Assembly (NCBI GenBank): GCA_015680685.1
Contig: MNCI01025195.1
Location: 68,477-132,476 of the forward strand
DNA length: 64,000 nt
Source: Gnetum montanum
Taxonomy: Eukaryota; Streptophyta; Gnetopsida; Gnetales; Gnetaceae
Direction of reading: 5' to 3'
A program made the translations under genes and the position numbers. Under the pieces are notes generated by a model. The model saw nothing but the letters and a program-made list of their open reading frames with translations, did not search any database and had not been told where the DNA came from. Positions 37,134 through 49,525 of the stretch are shown here, one piece after another. Within the stretch, counting starts at the first letter, position 1; every line of letters begins with the position of its first letter.

Positions 37134-37351
37134 CTAGGCTCCAATCCGCATTTTTCGGGTAGCCCTGTTAGCAATTTACACCCAAAATCGTAAACGTAAT
37201 ACCTCTAAGGAAGTTTACGGTAAATCGTGTGGTGTAGATCGGTCGCAAGAACGATTCCTTTGGAATCCTACAGGGTAGAAAGCCTATTCACAATCTTTTT
37301 GTCAGCCACTTTTTAGATCTAGTCGTTTGTCACCATTAACCCACTTTATCA

Positions 37352-40300
37352 ATGGATTCTGTATACACAACCACAACCGCCATGGTCGCCGCTAACTTGG
37401 GTGCCACATCTATGAACCCTATCACTATCACTAGACCAGCTTCTGGTGCGGCAGGACCTCAGGGACCATCGCGTAGGTTATTGAGACTGCAGGGCAAAGA
37501 CCCTGTCTTCATAGTCATGACCCCTGAAGAATACAATTTCATCTACGTCAAGATCCAGGCGAAGCTTGCCCTTAGCCGAGCTGAGATCGAGGCGAAGTGA
37601 AATGTTGAGATGATCCATCAAGGGGGCCAAGATTTCACCCTAACAGCCTATGACTTTATCCCTTTAATAGACCAGCAACATGAAATCATAACACAGTTGG
37701 TCATGGCCAAGAGCCAGGCTTCATGGGCTATGTTGGAGTCCCAGAATGGAGAAGAAGAAGAGGATGAATTGGCAGCCCAGTCGGAACATTCGTTCCATAC
37801 TCTGAGCCCCCACACGTACATAAATCCTCTGTTTCCTTTCAACGGAGAGGCCGCTCCTCTTGACCCAGCCATAACCACACAGATGCATGTCCCCATCATT
37901 CCACAAGCCACTGCACAGCCATCTGGGCTGCAAGTGCAAGTGCCCCACAATAACATGGGGGCAGTCACATCATCACGTGTACTCAGCATTCCGGCAATGG
38001 TTCCAGCGACCACCGCACCCCATTTCATCCCGCAAATCCAACCCCAAATCATATCCACAACTCGCCTGATGCAAACCTTATCTTGGCCATCCCCTCCAAC
38101 CTAGAAGATCACCGTCGTCGTGCAGCCACAGATACCTGTTCAACAACCTGCCGCAAGTCAGTGGACCTACCCTGTAGGGCAACGCAACCAGTCCGCGGTG
38201 TACGGTGTGCAACCCTCGGTGGCACCCGCGACACACATTCTGCAGGTGAACCCGCAGTACCACTACCCTTATCCCTCACAGTCGGCGGTAGCTAATCACC
38301 CTTCCCAAATAGGTGGATGGTGATCTTTACAGGCACCTTTGCCTACAGGAATCCCTACCCCACCATCTACCAGCCCAGCTGTACCGCCATTTCCACCACC
38401 TGGCCCTGCTTTCCTGGGTCAGCCCCCTGCTCCTCCTGCACAAGCACCTCCAGCAACAAGTCTGGATCAAGCCTTTTTACTAATTCAAACCCTCATTGAG
38501 GAGGTTAGACGCCTCAAAGCCGCTAGTTCAGACACCATTCAGATCATGGACTTTTACCAGGATGATCCTATTAGTCCAGTAGTCCCTATGTTGTCGTTGC
38601 CACCAGGGATGTCCTTGCCTCATTTTACCAAGTATAATGGGGAGGCGGATTCCAACGCTCACTTGGTCATCTTTAGATCTGAATCCTTGTTGTTACAACA
38701 GTGGCCACACACGATTATTCGAGTCTTTGCTATGTCTTTGATAGGGAAAGCTTTGAATTGGTACCGAGCCCTCCCACGCTCTTCCATCTCAACTTTGGAA
38801 GAGCTGCTAACACAATTCGTGACCTACTTTAAATACAGCTTAAAGCTAGAAGTCACGTTGGATCAGCTCATGGGGGTGAAAAAGGACCCACTTGAACCAG
38901 TCCAGAGGTTCATACAGCGTTGGAATGCTACCTTGAATGAAATCCATGAGCCAATCGTAGATTCACATCTACTGGCTATATTCAAAGGAGCAGTCAATGA
39001 CTTTATTAAGTCAAAGCTGTACTATCTTTCCCCCAACTCTTTAAATCAGGCCTTTGCTCAAGTTAAAAGCATCCAAGATGCTGTGGAGGCTAGCAAAGTC
39101 CCGGCGTATGTAGCCTACAGGAACGCTCACAACAAAGGCAAAGACAAAGGTAAGGCGACAACAACGACAGTAGCTGCGCTGACTGAGGGCGCAAAGAACA
39201 AGAACAAGAAGGCACCTATGGAACCTCCTGAGGCTACGACTGGTGTAGGAACCAGCCAAGACACGGCATCTCCTGAAAAGGCCCCCTAGCCAAAACCAAA
39301 CTTTGAGCATAAAGATCGCTTAAAGTATACAGCCCTACCTGTAAAGCATTCAAAACTGTTGAAACAAATATTAGGGGCAAGGCACATTCAACTTAAGAAG
39401 GTGTCTGAGGAAGCTCTGAAGCATCACAAACATCATTGTGAACTACTGAAGAACCCTTCTTTAGCCTTACCTAACGAACCACAAGTTCCGAGATGTTTCA
39501 GGCTGGACCGTTTCTGTGACTACCACCAACTGTGTGGTCACGATACGGATTACTGTTGGGCGTTGAAAGATGACATTCAACATATGCTGGATGATGGTTA
39601 CTCAAGTTAGATAGCAGTAACCCGTTGCGCCCAGAAAACCAAACATTGCACGTATATAAGGACCCGTTGAACGTAAACGACACTCCTTATACAATCAATG
39701 TGGTGAGTATGGACAGTGAGAGGAGTGGACCGCCAAAACAGCCTTTTGTTTTGCCTGTGCCTGCCATCTCACAAAGGGGGGCAACCATGTCATCGGTAGC
39801 CAGTGGTGTCTCTAGGACGTCCTTCATTATACGGGAACCTTCTCAGATACACCCTCAGTCATGTTGCAACAGACAAGCTGCGGCTTCATCCACGCCTACA
39901 CCTAGGGCGCCATTCATTATCAGGGCACCAAAACCACAGGCTACTCCTCTCACACAAGGGCAGACCTCTAACCAGAACAGCCAACCATCGCCTCCCAAGA
40001 GAAAGGGAGAGGACATACCTGTTAATGCAATGAAAGACCATTTTGCGCTCGGCTTCCCTAAGCCTAGGCCCCTAGCCTCTGCACCTTCATCTTTGCCTCA
40101 CAAATAGGATAAAGGCATAGAAACGCAACCACCTTCTCTTGGCAAGAAAGAGAACAACCCTTTGACTGACACTGTTCTACCTCGAGAGATCCGTCTCTTG
40201 GGCCGGATGGAAGAGGACAAGGGATGCGAAAAACCTAGCCGAGAGAAGGACCTCCTCGATGTGTTTACGCAGGTTAAACAGGCTTTAAAACAAAAAAAAA

Positions 40301-41124
40301 TACAACGCTAAGCCTCTATGACCTACTTATGACATCCTAAAAACACCGTGAGGCTATGGTTCGTATGCTGACATCCATACCTGTCGATAAAAGCTTACCA
40401 GTAGAGGAGGAAGCGATCCACGTGGTCATGTTTCCTTCCAAAGCTGAGCAACCCAAGCCCACCTCACTGACCTTTCATGAAGAGTCCATCAAAGATGACC
40501 CTGAGAAAGGTCAGGTGACCACTGAACCCATGTTCATCACTATTCGGGTCGGTCAGTACTTGATCCGGAGAGTACATGTGGATGATGGCGCCGCTGCAAA
40601 CGTCATTCCTTATCCCATCGTGGATAGGTTGGGTCTGGTCGACCAGATCATTCCCACGACGACAACCTGCGTAAAGTCATTCAATGGAGCAAGGGTTCAA
40701 GTCAAGGGGACGGTGTGTATCGAGTTTGTGGCAGGGAAGCAATTCCCAACGGATGCCACATTCTTAGTCATCGAGGAGATGCCTGGCTTCAACTTGATCC
40801 TAGGGAGGTCCTGGTTAGCCTAGCTGAGGGCGGTTTCATCGTCGATACATCAAGAAATACACCTACCTTACGCAGGAGGGGAGGTCATGATACGCGGCGA
40901 TGAAACCACCCCCAGAACTGTCAAAAACATTGAGGAAGAACAGGGTTTGAAGATAGAAGCCTTGGATGATCAGTCCAATCTTCAAATCCCTCCGAAAATC
41001 GAAACCAATGAAGACAGTTCAGCCTAGGCCAACCTGCCATTTCAGGATAGCAGCGTGGTGGAGTCAGACCGTAAGCCCCTCTGCCCTTACGCAGCACTGG
41101 ACGTAAAGGCTGTTAAGAAATAGT
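37352..41124 (+). pseudogene. gag: gag-protease of C, near-intact frame with TGA/TAG stops
   Basis: ATG 37352 opens a frame that runs to about 39605, broken only by TGA (37598, 38321) and TAG (38102, 39287, 39608). Segments: N-terminal part with LRLQGKDPVFIVMTPEEY; acidic EEEEDE; long Pro/Gln-rich linker (about 37850-38460); retrotransposon gag core with MDFYQDDPISPVVP, FTKYNGEADSNAHLVIF, GKALNWYRALPRSSIS, TYFKYSLKLEV and FIKSKLYYLSP; Lys-rich stretch; zinc knuckle CDYHQLCGHDTDYCWALK near 39514-39567 (C-x2-H-x4-H-x4-C). A +/-1 frameshift near 39605 leads to the second linker, and another in the A-run at 40291-40299 leads to protease (40356-40823) with VHVDDGAAANVIP and LILGRSWLA. It ends at TAG 41124. 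No RT follows. Homologous to D 17673-20990. Confidence 0.88.
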
Positions 41125-41384
41125 TGTGAATTAGGGGTTCAACTGAACGACATTTACGCACATTATCATGCTTGTTAACAATTATCGCAGTTTACGATTA
41201 GCATTTCGTTTTCGCTTAATGCATATTCACGCCATAGAAATTTTCAATGTTTATGCTTGTCATTTCTTCTTTACGTTGTTACATTCGTGTTATATATGCA
41301 TTCACGTCTTTTGATCACTTTAGCCAAAATACACAAAACAACAAAAAATATACACTACCACCTTACGCTTTCTACATTACGCAG

Positions 41385-41595
41385 AAGGCCAGCAATGGCC
41401 TTAAACTAGTTGTGGCCCGCAATGGCCTAAATCTAACCAAGGCCTACAATGGCCTTAAACTAGTTGTGGCCCGCAATGGACTAAAACTAACCATGGCCCC
41501 CAATGGCCTAAAACTAACCGTGGCCCGCAATGGCCTAAAACTAACCATGGCCCGCAATGACCTAAAACTAGTAATTCTACTCCGTCATACCTTAA
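41385..41595 (+). repeat. Minisatellite 1 of C, unit about 25 bp
   Basis: About eight units of GGCCCGCAATGGCCTAAAACTA(A/G).. . An ORF across it (41247-41600) is only the translated repeat. 41125-41384 is AT-rich with scattered TTACG words. Confidence 0.85.
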
Positions 41596-41768
41596 CTTAG
41601 GCAAAACTGTTAACAACTATGCTTACGCTTTGCAGATAAAAATGCAAAAGACACAAAGACAAAAAAATATATAACACTTAAAATTGTCACAAAATCTTAT
41701 TGCTAGTCTTTCAGTCATCCCAGTAATCATTGTTAGCAACAATCAATAAATCCATGCGTAAATCACAA

Positions 41769-44700
41769 TTACGCATCTCCTTTGACGCCACTGTCACCAG
41801 TATCTCTTAAGTCTGGCTCCAGTCCCAATAAATCGTCCTCTAGTAGACCTTCTCTCCTAAGAAGTATTCCTTCATAAGGAATCCCGTCTTCATGAAGTCA
41901 CTACTCTGGTATCGGCTCCACGGGAGGGCGCTCTTCATTGCTGCATTCTTCCTCTTGTGCTGGCTCCACAGCTTGCTCATCTCCTTTGTTCTCTATTGGT
42001 ACCTAGATGCAGAAAGCATGTTAGCAAGAACAAGACTTAACAACATAATTAGAAAATGTAGACTTAGTCATGCATAAACTTACTTGCGATGGCCCTGCTT
42101 CCGCAGCAAAGGGAAGCTTGTCCAGGCCGGCCCATAGGCGCTCCATGATCTCATCCTCAGTCAGATCAGACCACGCTCCATTCCCTAGGGCAGCTCCAGC
42201 CTTCACCTTCCCTTTCTCTACATCAGTCTAGCGAGGTGGGTCTGGGAAGAATGTAGGGACTGTAGTCTACCCCCTAGGGAGAGTCATCTCCCTTTCCAGG
42301 GATGCACTTACAGTCACCTGCTCTTCGAACTTCTTGAAAGCTTGTGAGGCTCCGATGACATATAGGAAAACTTCTAGGAATTGAGCCTTGATGGTAGAAT
42401 CGTGATAAAGTTTACGATAAGCGATGCTTTCTCGCTTATACAGATGTTTGTGATCCTTTTCCTTCTGCCCCCACTTTTGCATGCTTGCACAATAGTCCGT
42501 CCAATCCTGGCTTTTCTGAGCTAGGAGCTCTATCTACATCCACTACTCTACCAACGCCCGACTGGTTTGTACACTATTTTTGATGGCGGTCCAATAACAG
42601 GAGTAGTCGATAACAGTAGTACGCTAGTCCTCATTGCTCTTCTCCCGCACCTGTAGGAATTCGCACCGTGATCTCAGGTCTCCGACCTCTTTGGTCAGCG
42701 ACTCAATCCTCTACTCTGACCTCTGCAGTCTTTTCCATAGATTTTCATTTACTCCCCTACTCTTCCATAAGGATCCTGTCGAGCGTAACGCACATTTACG
42801 CATTTCCTCATAAATGTGAGGTGGCACGGCTGCCCCATCGGATGGAGGCTCCACTGTGTCCAAATCAATGGGCTCTGTGGGATCCCATCGGAGGCGAGCT
42901 CCTAACACAAAAAAAAATCATCAATATTCGTGACACATTACCATTGTATAATATTGCAAACTCATTACAGCCATAACATACCAGCTCCAAGTTCGACGTG
43001 CTCGAGGCACTCGATCATATCACTGACAATGCCTTCCATGAAGGCAAACTTGTCAGGAAAGTCTCTCCACACTCTCCTCACAGCGATGGACGTGGATACA
43101 TCCTCTTCTCCTGTAGCGTAATCAAGTTAGATACTTTAATTATTAATAGAATTTTGTAAAATTTCTAACACGTTTATTACCTCTTACGGTGATAGTGGCG
43201 ACTTCGCCAACGTCTTCCGCCTCCTTTTCCTCTTCATGCACATGAGTTTGTGCATCGCTAGTTCTAGTAGCTGGGGCCTCCTTACACACAGGGGTCTGTG
43301 CACGGCTCACTCTAACAGCTGGGGCCTCTTCTTATAAAATTGAGGCCCCTTCCCCACGGCTTAGTACCACTGCCCCTGTTGCAGGGGTCAGCTGCTCTAT
43401 AATTTTCACTGGTCATATCACAATACGTTTAATATATCATTCCAAATATACTAAGTGAACATTGTGTAATACATTTTTCAATACATCTCCTTCATGCTTA
43501 CCAGGCGGAGGCTTACTTCGTTGAACTCTGACTGCCACAGTTCAACCTGTGCTGCTCCCAGGCTCCGTAGAAGCCTCAGCTATATAGAGCCTTTTATGCC
43601 GAGCTGCAGGTTCTACAATTTCTTCCGCTAGGCGTTTCCCTCGTGAGGCATCGCCAATGTAAATAGGCATTATCCTGCCTACACTGTCGATGCCTCGCAC
43701 TCGAGGCACCACCAACCCTTTGGTCGTTATAGACAGTGACTCCCCGATGCCTTCCGGCAGATCCTACCCACGGGTAGTGCCGAGGATATGCGTAATCCAA
43801 GGTTTGGATAGTTGGTCTCGGTCTTGTTGCACCCAGACCCCATCCCTTCAGACGACCAAAAACTTAGCAAAACACCGAATGCAAGCTATGTAGAAGGCGT
43901 AATGCACATTGAAACGAGACTTAAGCTTCTTGCAAAGCTTGACCATCTCATTGCACAGTCCCTTAGCAAAATAGCTTGCCCAATTGAACTGGGTCCCTTC
44001 TTCCAAGACCTTGCGCATAATACAGGTCTATTCTATAGAAAAGAACTTCCCTTGCGAAAGTGTTTTGGGGAAGGCCTGGGCCCGAGAAAGAGGATAAATT
44101 GTCTTGGCGATGCTTAGTTCGAATCTTTCGCAAGGAAACCCTTTAGCCTCCTTCAGGACTCTTACCCACTCCTCCAGCCATTCCTGGTAGTTGAGACTCC
44201 TCTTCGCCTTCTCATTTATGGGAAGGCCATCAGAGGGGACGCCAAAAAGGTCCTCGAAGAGATCAGCATCAATATCAAAACTTACATGCACGTTATGCAC
44301 GCGTGTGCAAAAATGCTCAGCCTTCTCGTTGAAGGAGTTGACCAGGGTCAGCATTTCACTCACGGGGACATTAGGGGTTGTGGCTAAAAATAAATGCATT
44401 AGCCTTGCTTCCTATATCTTGGAGATTACCGCGACTGGGGCCGCCGCGTGGCCAAGCCAGCGCTGGGCCTCCTTGATGTCGCCGTAGCGGAAGAGAACGG
44501 TATTCGCCTCGCGGCCGGAAATTGTAAGGGTAATCTCCCAGGATTCCCTAACTGAACAACGTGAAACATAGATAAGACGAAAACCCATGTTATGCAATGC
44601 TCACAATGCACAACTACACCATGCAACAATAGAATACGCAGTAGTCTTACCAGATCCAAATGGCAAAGGAAAGGACGGAAGGTTCCTCTGCACGTCCTCA

Positions 44701-45864
44701 ACAGTAAGGGGCGGATCCAGGGTCCAGTCATCATGTAGCCACCTGAGTTTCTGGCAATTCTCAAAAGACTCATCATAGCGGGTGGGGTACTCACACATGT
44801 CGAAGCCAATCTGCCCCATCACACCGGTGCGTACGTTGCTAGTTGAGGTGAACGCCTTTATTGCCATTTCAGTCCACGACAACGTATCACCATCTCCTAC
44901 TAACCTATTCTCATGAATGAAAAACCTGTACCATACCACATAGGTTTATCTTATACTTTGCAAAACCCAGATAACCGACATACAAACACAAAACGAAAAC
45001 AAAATATAGTCAACTAAATTGCTTACCCACCGGAGTAGTACACAGTGCCTGGTGGGTTCTAAAAATAGGTCGAGACATGGCGAGCTACGAACAAGGTGTT
45101 ATATGCATGGTAGTAATTGAACTGGGCCATCTCCCAGATCCAGCCTAAATGCCTCAAACCTCGAGCGCTAAGTTCTCGGTCCTCGGGATGACCAGTGTCG
45201 ATGGCTCCGTGTGTTAGGAAAGCCAGGATCCCTTGTGCAGAACCCACCAGGAGGTGCTCCAGAATGGCACCGGCAATATCGCCGGACAAATTAGACCATA
45301 CAATGATGCTGTAGTTGCACAGTAAGAACTGCAAAAACTCCAGCGCACCCCTTCGAAACCATATGGCCTTCCCATGCAACCGCGTTTGCGGGGGAGGGTC
45401 ATTGGGGACGATGGGGTTTATCCAACACAAAACTCCAACAATATCCAAGATAATCAGAATAGGCTTTAACGTAACGCTGTACAGAAAACCCAATACATAA
45501 ATCAATGTCTAGATTTACATTTTCATGACTAATACAGAAAACCTACAAACTACGCTCAGTTATCCATACCGAAATCGCCCAAACCCTTCCAACAGCGCAA
45601 GGCTTGTCTCTGACAACGGCGATAGACGCAACCCCATCAAACCCTCGCCTTAACCCAAGGTCCATAATTTGAAATCCGCATTTACGCAAGAAATACTATC
45701 AAAAATAGACACTAAAACAACATAAGCATGGAAGGAATGGCCTACCGGTTCAAAGGCGTAGGGTCACACACTTCAACCACCGCCTGCAAAACGCACTCCA
45801 TATTTCCTTACACCTCATCGATTTTGGCCAATTTTGCATTCTTCCTTTTGATTTTAGGTGCCAT
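41769..45864 (-). pseudogene. Antisense multi-exon gene in C with FCP1/NIF-phosphatase-like region
   Basis: Minus strand. Proposed exons: 1, 45864-45746 (MAPKIKRKNAKLAKIDEV, basic); 2, 45695-45547 (LRKCGFQIMDLGLRRGFDG); 3, 45476-45027; 4, 44925-44651; 5, 44551-43502; 6, 43408-43180; 7, 43110-42982; 8, 42901-42084; 9, 42002-41769 (TAA). Introns have GT...AG ends (GTAAGC, GTAAGA, GTAATA, GTATGT, GTAAGT) and the junctions from exon 2 to exon 6 keep the reading phase. Exon 3 has KPILIILDIVGVL, RRGALEFLQFL and YSIIVWSN, the layout of FCP1-like HAD phosphatases, but DxDGT reads DIVGV, so the second catalytic Asp is lost. Exon 5 (VHVSFDIDADLFEDLFGVP) resembles plant-transposon ORF domains; exon 6 has a doubled EAPA..R.S.AQT motif; exon 8 looks coiled-coil. 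Premature stops are mostly TAG/TGA. It may be a captured host gene or an element-borne antisense ORF, as described for Grande in the Tat lineage. The exon 1-2 join is uncertain. Confidence 0.68.
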
Positions 45865-46361
45865 TGTAACAGCCTCAGAACTTTCGCAACTTCACTTATT
45901 CAAATCTTTACAAACTACACGCTCCAATCTTTTGCTCCTTCTCCTCTCGCTCAGCAACAGCTAAGAATTCGAATTCATGACAGCCAGCAGCCCGTTCTCA
46001 CCGAAGACCACTTACTTATATGCGAGAATCACCGACTTGATATCCAATTTCAGTGAGCCTTCCTAAAACGAAACCTGAAAATCAAAGTATTAATGCGGCA
46101 GATATCGCATGCGCCACTGTCCGAAATGATGTTAAACTACCACATCTTATCATCTCGTAATCGAGTAGCATTAATTTCGCGAACCAGTAGGCAAATTCTC
46201 TGTAAACTAGGAGGGTCCTTTCTTGGTGACTGATGTGTACAGCAATGGAGCATTCAAGTTAGCGAATATCGATGGCAACGAGCTACCAAACCCTGTCAAT
46301 CACGTATATCTAAAGTGGTATTACATATAGTGGCACCTCTAGTATGAATATCAGGTATGGC

Positions 46362-46830
46362 AACAATCGTCCGCTACGACATAAAACTGGCACTCCCCTC
46401 ATGCATCCGCCATGACACTAAACTGGTACTGATTGTCCGCCATGATGCAAAACTAGCAAGTTGTGACCATCCTCTACGACATAAAACTGGCAGTGTTGTA
46501 CAGGTCCGCTAAGACGAAAAACTAGCATCTTTTGCACGCATCCGCCACGACGCTAAACTGGCACCGGCTGTCCATCATGACATAAAACTGACAAAGGTAA
46601 GTAATCGTCTACTGAGATGTAAAACCAGCACAGACTTGTCCCTGGGTCATGACATAAAACTGACATCTACAGCACGATCTGCTGAGACCCTAAATCAGCC
46701 CCGCCACCATCCGCCATGACGAAAAACTAGTGTTTTTCAGTCTGCCCAGACTTTAAACTGGGACCATGGTCTGCTAAGACTTAAAATCAGCAATGACAGT
46801 CTTTCATGACTTAAAACTAGGGTGTACAAA
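46362..46830 (+). repeat. Minisatellite 2 of C, unit about 35 bp
   Basis: About 14 diverged units of TCCGCCATGACATAAAACTGGCA plus a variable spacer. The same core as 41385-41595 and as D 21213-21480. 45865-46361 between the antisense gene and this array holds no recognised feature. Confidence 0.85.
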
Positions 46831-47602
46831 CTGCTCCTATTCAAGTCAAGTGAGTGCAATCATCCCTGTGCAGCTCCACATCAAGCGGGGTGGGATACTG
46901 GGACAATCCCAGCATCGCTACCCCACCGGCATCCTACTGATTCCTTGGACGTGCTGAGAGGCATACTACTAACCCCTCAAAGATACCGTCACCGTGCCCA
47001 TTGCATCGGTGGTACCTCTAAGAGGTTAGTTCCACCGCCCGGAGCTCCAAAGGCATTCCCATCAATTGCAACTTTGGGGATCTCCGCTCATCATCGCTAT
47101 CAGACTCTGGCTTCGCAAATTCACCTAGCTAGTTCTTTGTATAACTAGTTAGGCACACTGTGTCTGATGTCTTTTGGCGGCGATATGCTGGGCCGAGCAT
47201 CAAGGTTGAAGACTATGGCCTAGTGCTACAGTTCCTCCTTCACGGCCCGGTCACTTCATCTCGCCTCTGTTAGCACTCGTTTCAACAACTTCGCCTCCAG
47301 TTTGCACAGACAATGGTATCCTCTATTTTCTTCTTTGGTTGCAGGTTACTTGCTGCAAAGATGTTGTCCAAAGGTGCATTCATCTAAGTGGTGAAGTAAA
47401 AATAGTGTTTTGAAATGGCTGCTCAGGTTAACTTGTCCACTTAGAAGTGCGTCCCTCTTCCCCTTATGATCCTACCCTCAGTTCTTGCTCCGCTTCATCC
47501 CTACCATCTGCTTCCTGTACGCAAAATCTACATACGTAAACACCCGTTTTCCGCACTCGCATTGCAATCAACTCCATAAACTAGCCTAACGCAATCAAGT
47601 GT
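46831..47602 (+). other. Non-coding 3' region of C
   Basis: No credible coding sequence; the ORF at 46822-47148 has no family resemblance. A short perfect hairpin CTGGGA-CAA-TCCCAG lies at about 46899-46913. Confidence 0.45.
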
Positions 47603-47721
47603 CATAGCAGAGATATCGCAAAAGTGATGGGCTATGCTCCTTTTGCAAGCATTCCTGCTATAGTCTGTAACAGAGAAATCTCAGACTGATGCGCTATGCT
47701 CATCTGAAGGAATTTCTGTTA
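47603..47721 (+). other. Twin stem-loops with the same 15-nt loop
   Basis: Hairpin 1: CATAGCAG (47603) with CTGCTATAG (47655), and inner GCAAAAG (47618-47624) with CTTTTGC (47640-47646); loop TGATGGGCTATGCTC. Hairpin 2: TAACAGAGAAAT (47668) with ATTTCTGTTA (47712), and inner TCAGA with TCTGA (47703-47707); loop region TGATGCGCTATGCTC (47687-47701). The stems are unrelated; the loops differ at one base. Confidence 0.7.
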
Positions 47722-47967
47722 ACACAAGTATGCATATGTTTCTGTGTGTTCAATAAGCATGTTCCATACTTCCACCATCCTCCTTCATTTGAGTCTTCCT
47801 CGAACCTATTTCCTGCCAAATCATCCTATCTCCCATAACCTCCAGTCTTGCTCTTCTATGTTGACAGGGTGACACTTGAGTAGCCATTGATGAACGCTGT
47901 TAGTGCTTTTTCTCCTCCGGTGTTTCGCATTCTTTGTCGACGTCTTTTAGGCAGGCCCTCTAACCGT

Positions 47968-47984
47968 CAACAAAGAGGGGCCAT
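47968..47984 (+). other. Polypurine tract of C
   Basis: ACAAAGAGGGGCCAT directly before the TGAAACACC of the second LTR. Confidence 0.75.
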
Positions 47985-49525
47985 TGAAACACCGTGAAAA
48001 TTGCAATTCAGCCTCAGGCAAAGATTCGTGATTTAGGCGAGGGCACATGTCAAAATTCTAGAAGGGAGAACAAGGCAGGGCAAGGCAAGGAGGCGCGTGA
48101 AATCAAGGCTTCAACTTCCTTTTGCGGATTTCTTATCTTACTATGTTTTCCGCATTTACGCTATAGCATGCAACATAGCGTAATGACTCTTTGCGTAACA
48201 TAGTCTGATGTTCAAAGGCAGCTTACCTCAGCAGCTTTGGCAAAGACTAAGGCCTAAACAGCGTAATATGCGACTTCTCGTGTATTTTGGCTAAGTCTTT
48301 TGTCCAAGGCTGAGTTTACGCTCAGTACGCATGGCAGCGTAATGAGCATCGAAAAAGTCAAAGAGAGATCAATGACACATAGTAGATCGGCACTTTTCTT
48401 TTTACATATTGGTCATCTTATGCCCTTTATGCAACGCAGCGTGTGTCAGCATAATTCATCATCAAAATAATCATTACTTACGGTTCACTATGCACGGTAG
48501 CGTAAACGAGCATAAAGTAGCTTGAATCTATTGTCTTCATGCTTTATTACGCTCTTGTACACGACGCAATGCGTGCGAGCGTAATGTAGCCCAAAATCAA
48601 TGGAGACATGCCTGACCCACATTTGTCACTCATACGCACAATACGCAAATCCGCGTATTGTGCATAGATACATATTTCAACACAAGGATGGTCAAGTCAG
48701 CGATCTTCCAAAAAGTTTGAAACACATGTCATCACAGTTGTGCCTTCTCCACATATCGTCAAACCTATAAATGTCCTAGTTTGTGAAGAAAAACAAAGAG
48801 GCAACCAAACAACAACGAAAAGGACAATAATAGAGAGACAGAGACAAGAGACACTTGGCTTGAGCATTGGCAGTAAGAGCGATTACCCCTTTGGTGAAGA
48901 CACAACTTTTTTCCATTGGCGATTATCAGCAGTTCCGAGAAAAGGGCTACCCAAGGCAAAAGGAGCAGATCAGAGATCCAGAGATCATCTGGTGTGGTTT
49001 ACGAGTTTCTATTGATCAGAAGTAGTTGATCGATAGACGGCAGAACTTGACCTTCCTTGCATCCCTTCTCCGGCCTACAAGGTAGATCGGATTCTATTCT
49101 GCACTTCTGCTCAGACAGTTTGCTTGTTTCTTGTTGCTTTGTGTTTTCTCTATACAAAACAATCGGGGTCTCCCCAGTGTAACTTGAATATACAAAATAC
49201 TTATTTTCCAGGGTCAAACCATAGATCTTGTAATCACGTGTTTCTCTCGTGTCTGATTCTTGTTGCCGTGTTAATGCTGTCACCATCGTTACCATTCATC
49301 TACATCGCTTTTCTCTCATTTCGTGAATCGTTGAATCAGATCGTTCCACAAAATATTCATAATCTTCATCAGTTTACTGATTAGTAAGTCCCTGTTTGAT
49401 TGACAAGACCGTTTAGGGCGCCACGGATTTGTTTTTCCAACATAGCCCTCGCACAGATCCATGGTTAAAACTGTGTACGCAGATTTTTTTTGGTATTCCA
49501 ACTGCTGACATTTTCTGTCGTTACA
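47985..49525 (+). repeat. Second LTR of C
   Basis: 1541 bp, the same length as 35569-37109 and collinear with it. Many differences are transitions at CpG (for example GCGAGTCGG against GCAATTCAG). It is followed by another primer site and leader, so it looks like an internal LTR of a tandem element. Confidence 0.92.

Noticed and set aside
37648-38058. Minus-strand ORF of 136 codons opposite C gag
   Set aside because: Shadow of the Pro/Gln-rich gag linker; no splice or family evidence.
41247-41600. Plus-strand ORF of 117 codons with a repeated LKLTMARNG-like motif
   Set aside because: It is the translation of the minisatellite; unit length and frame make it open by chance.
45027-45476. Functional FCP1-like phosphatase
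   Set aside because: The catalytic DxDGT motif reads DIVGV and the gene has many premature stops; only a relic can be supported.
47603-47721. Rho-independent-type terminators or a microRNA precursor
   Set aside because: The genome is eukaryotic, there is no T-run, and the stems are short with a large loop.
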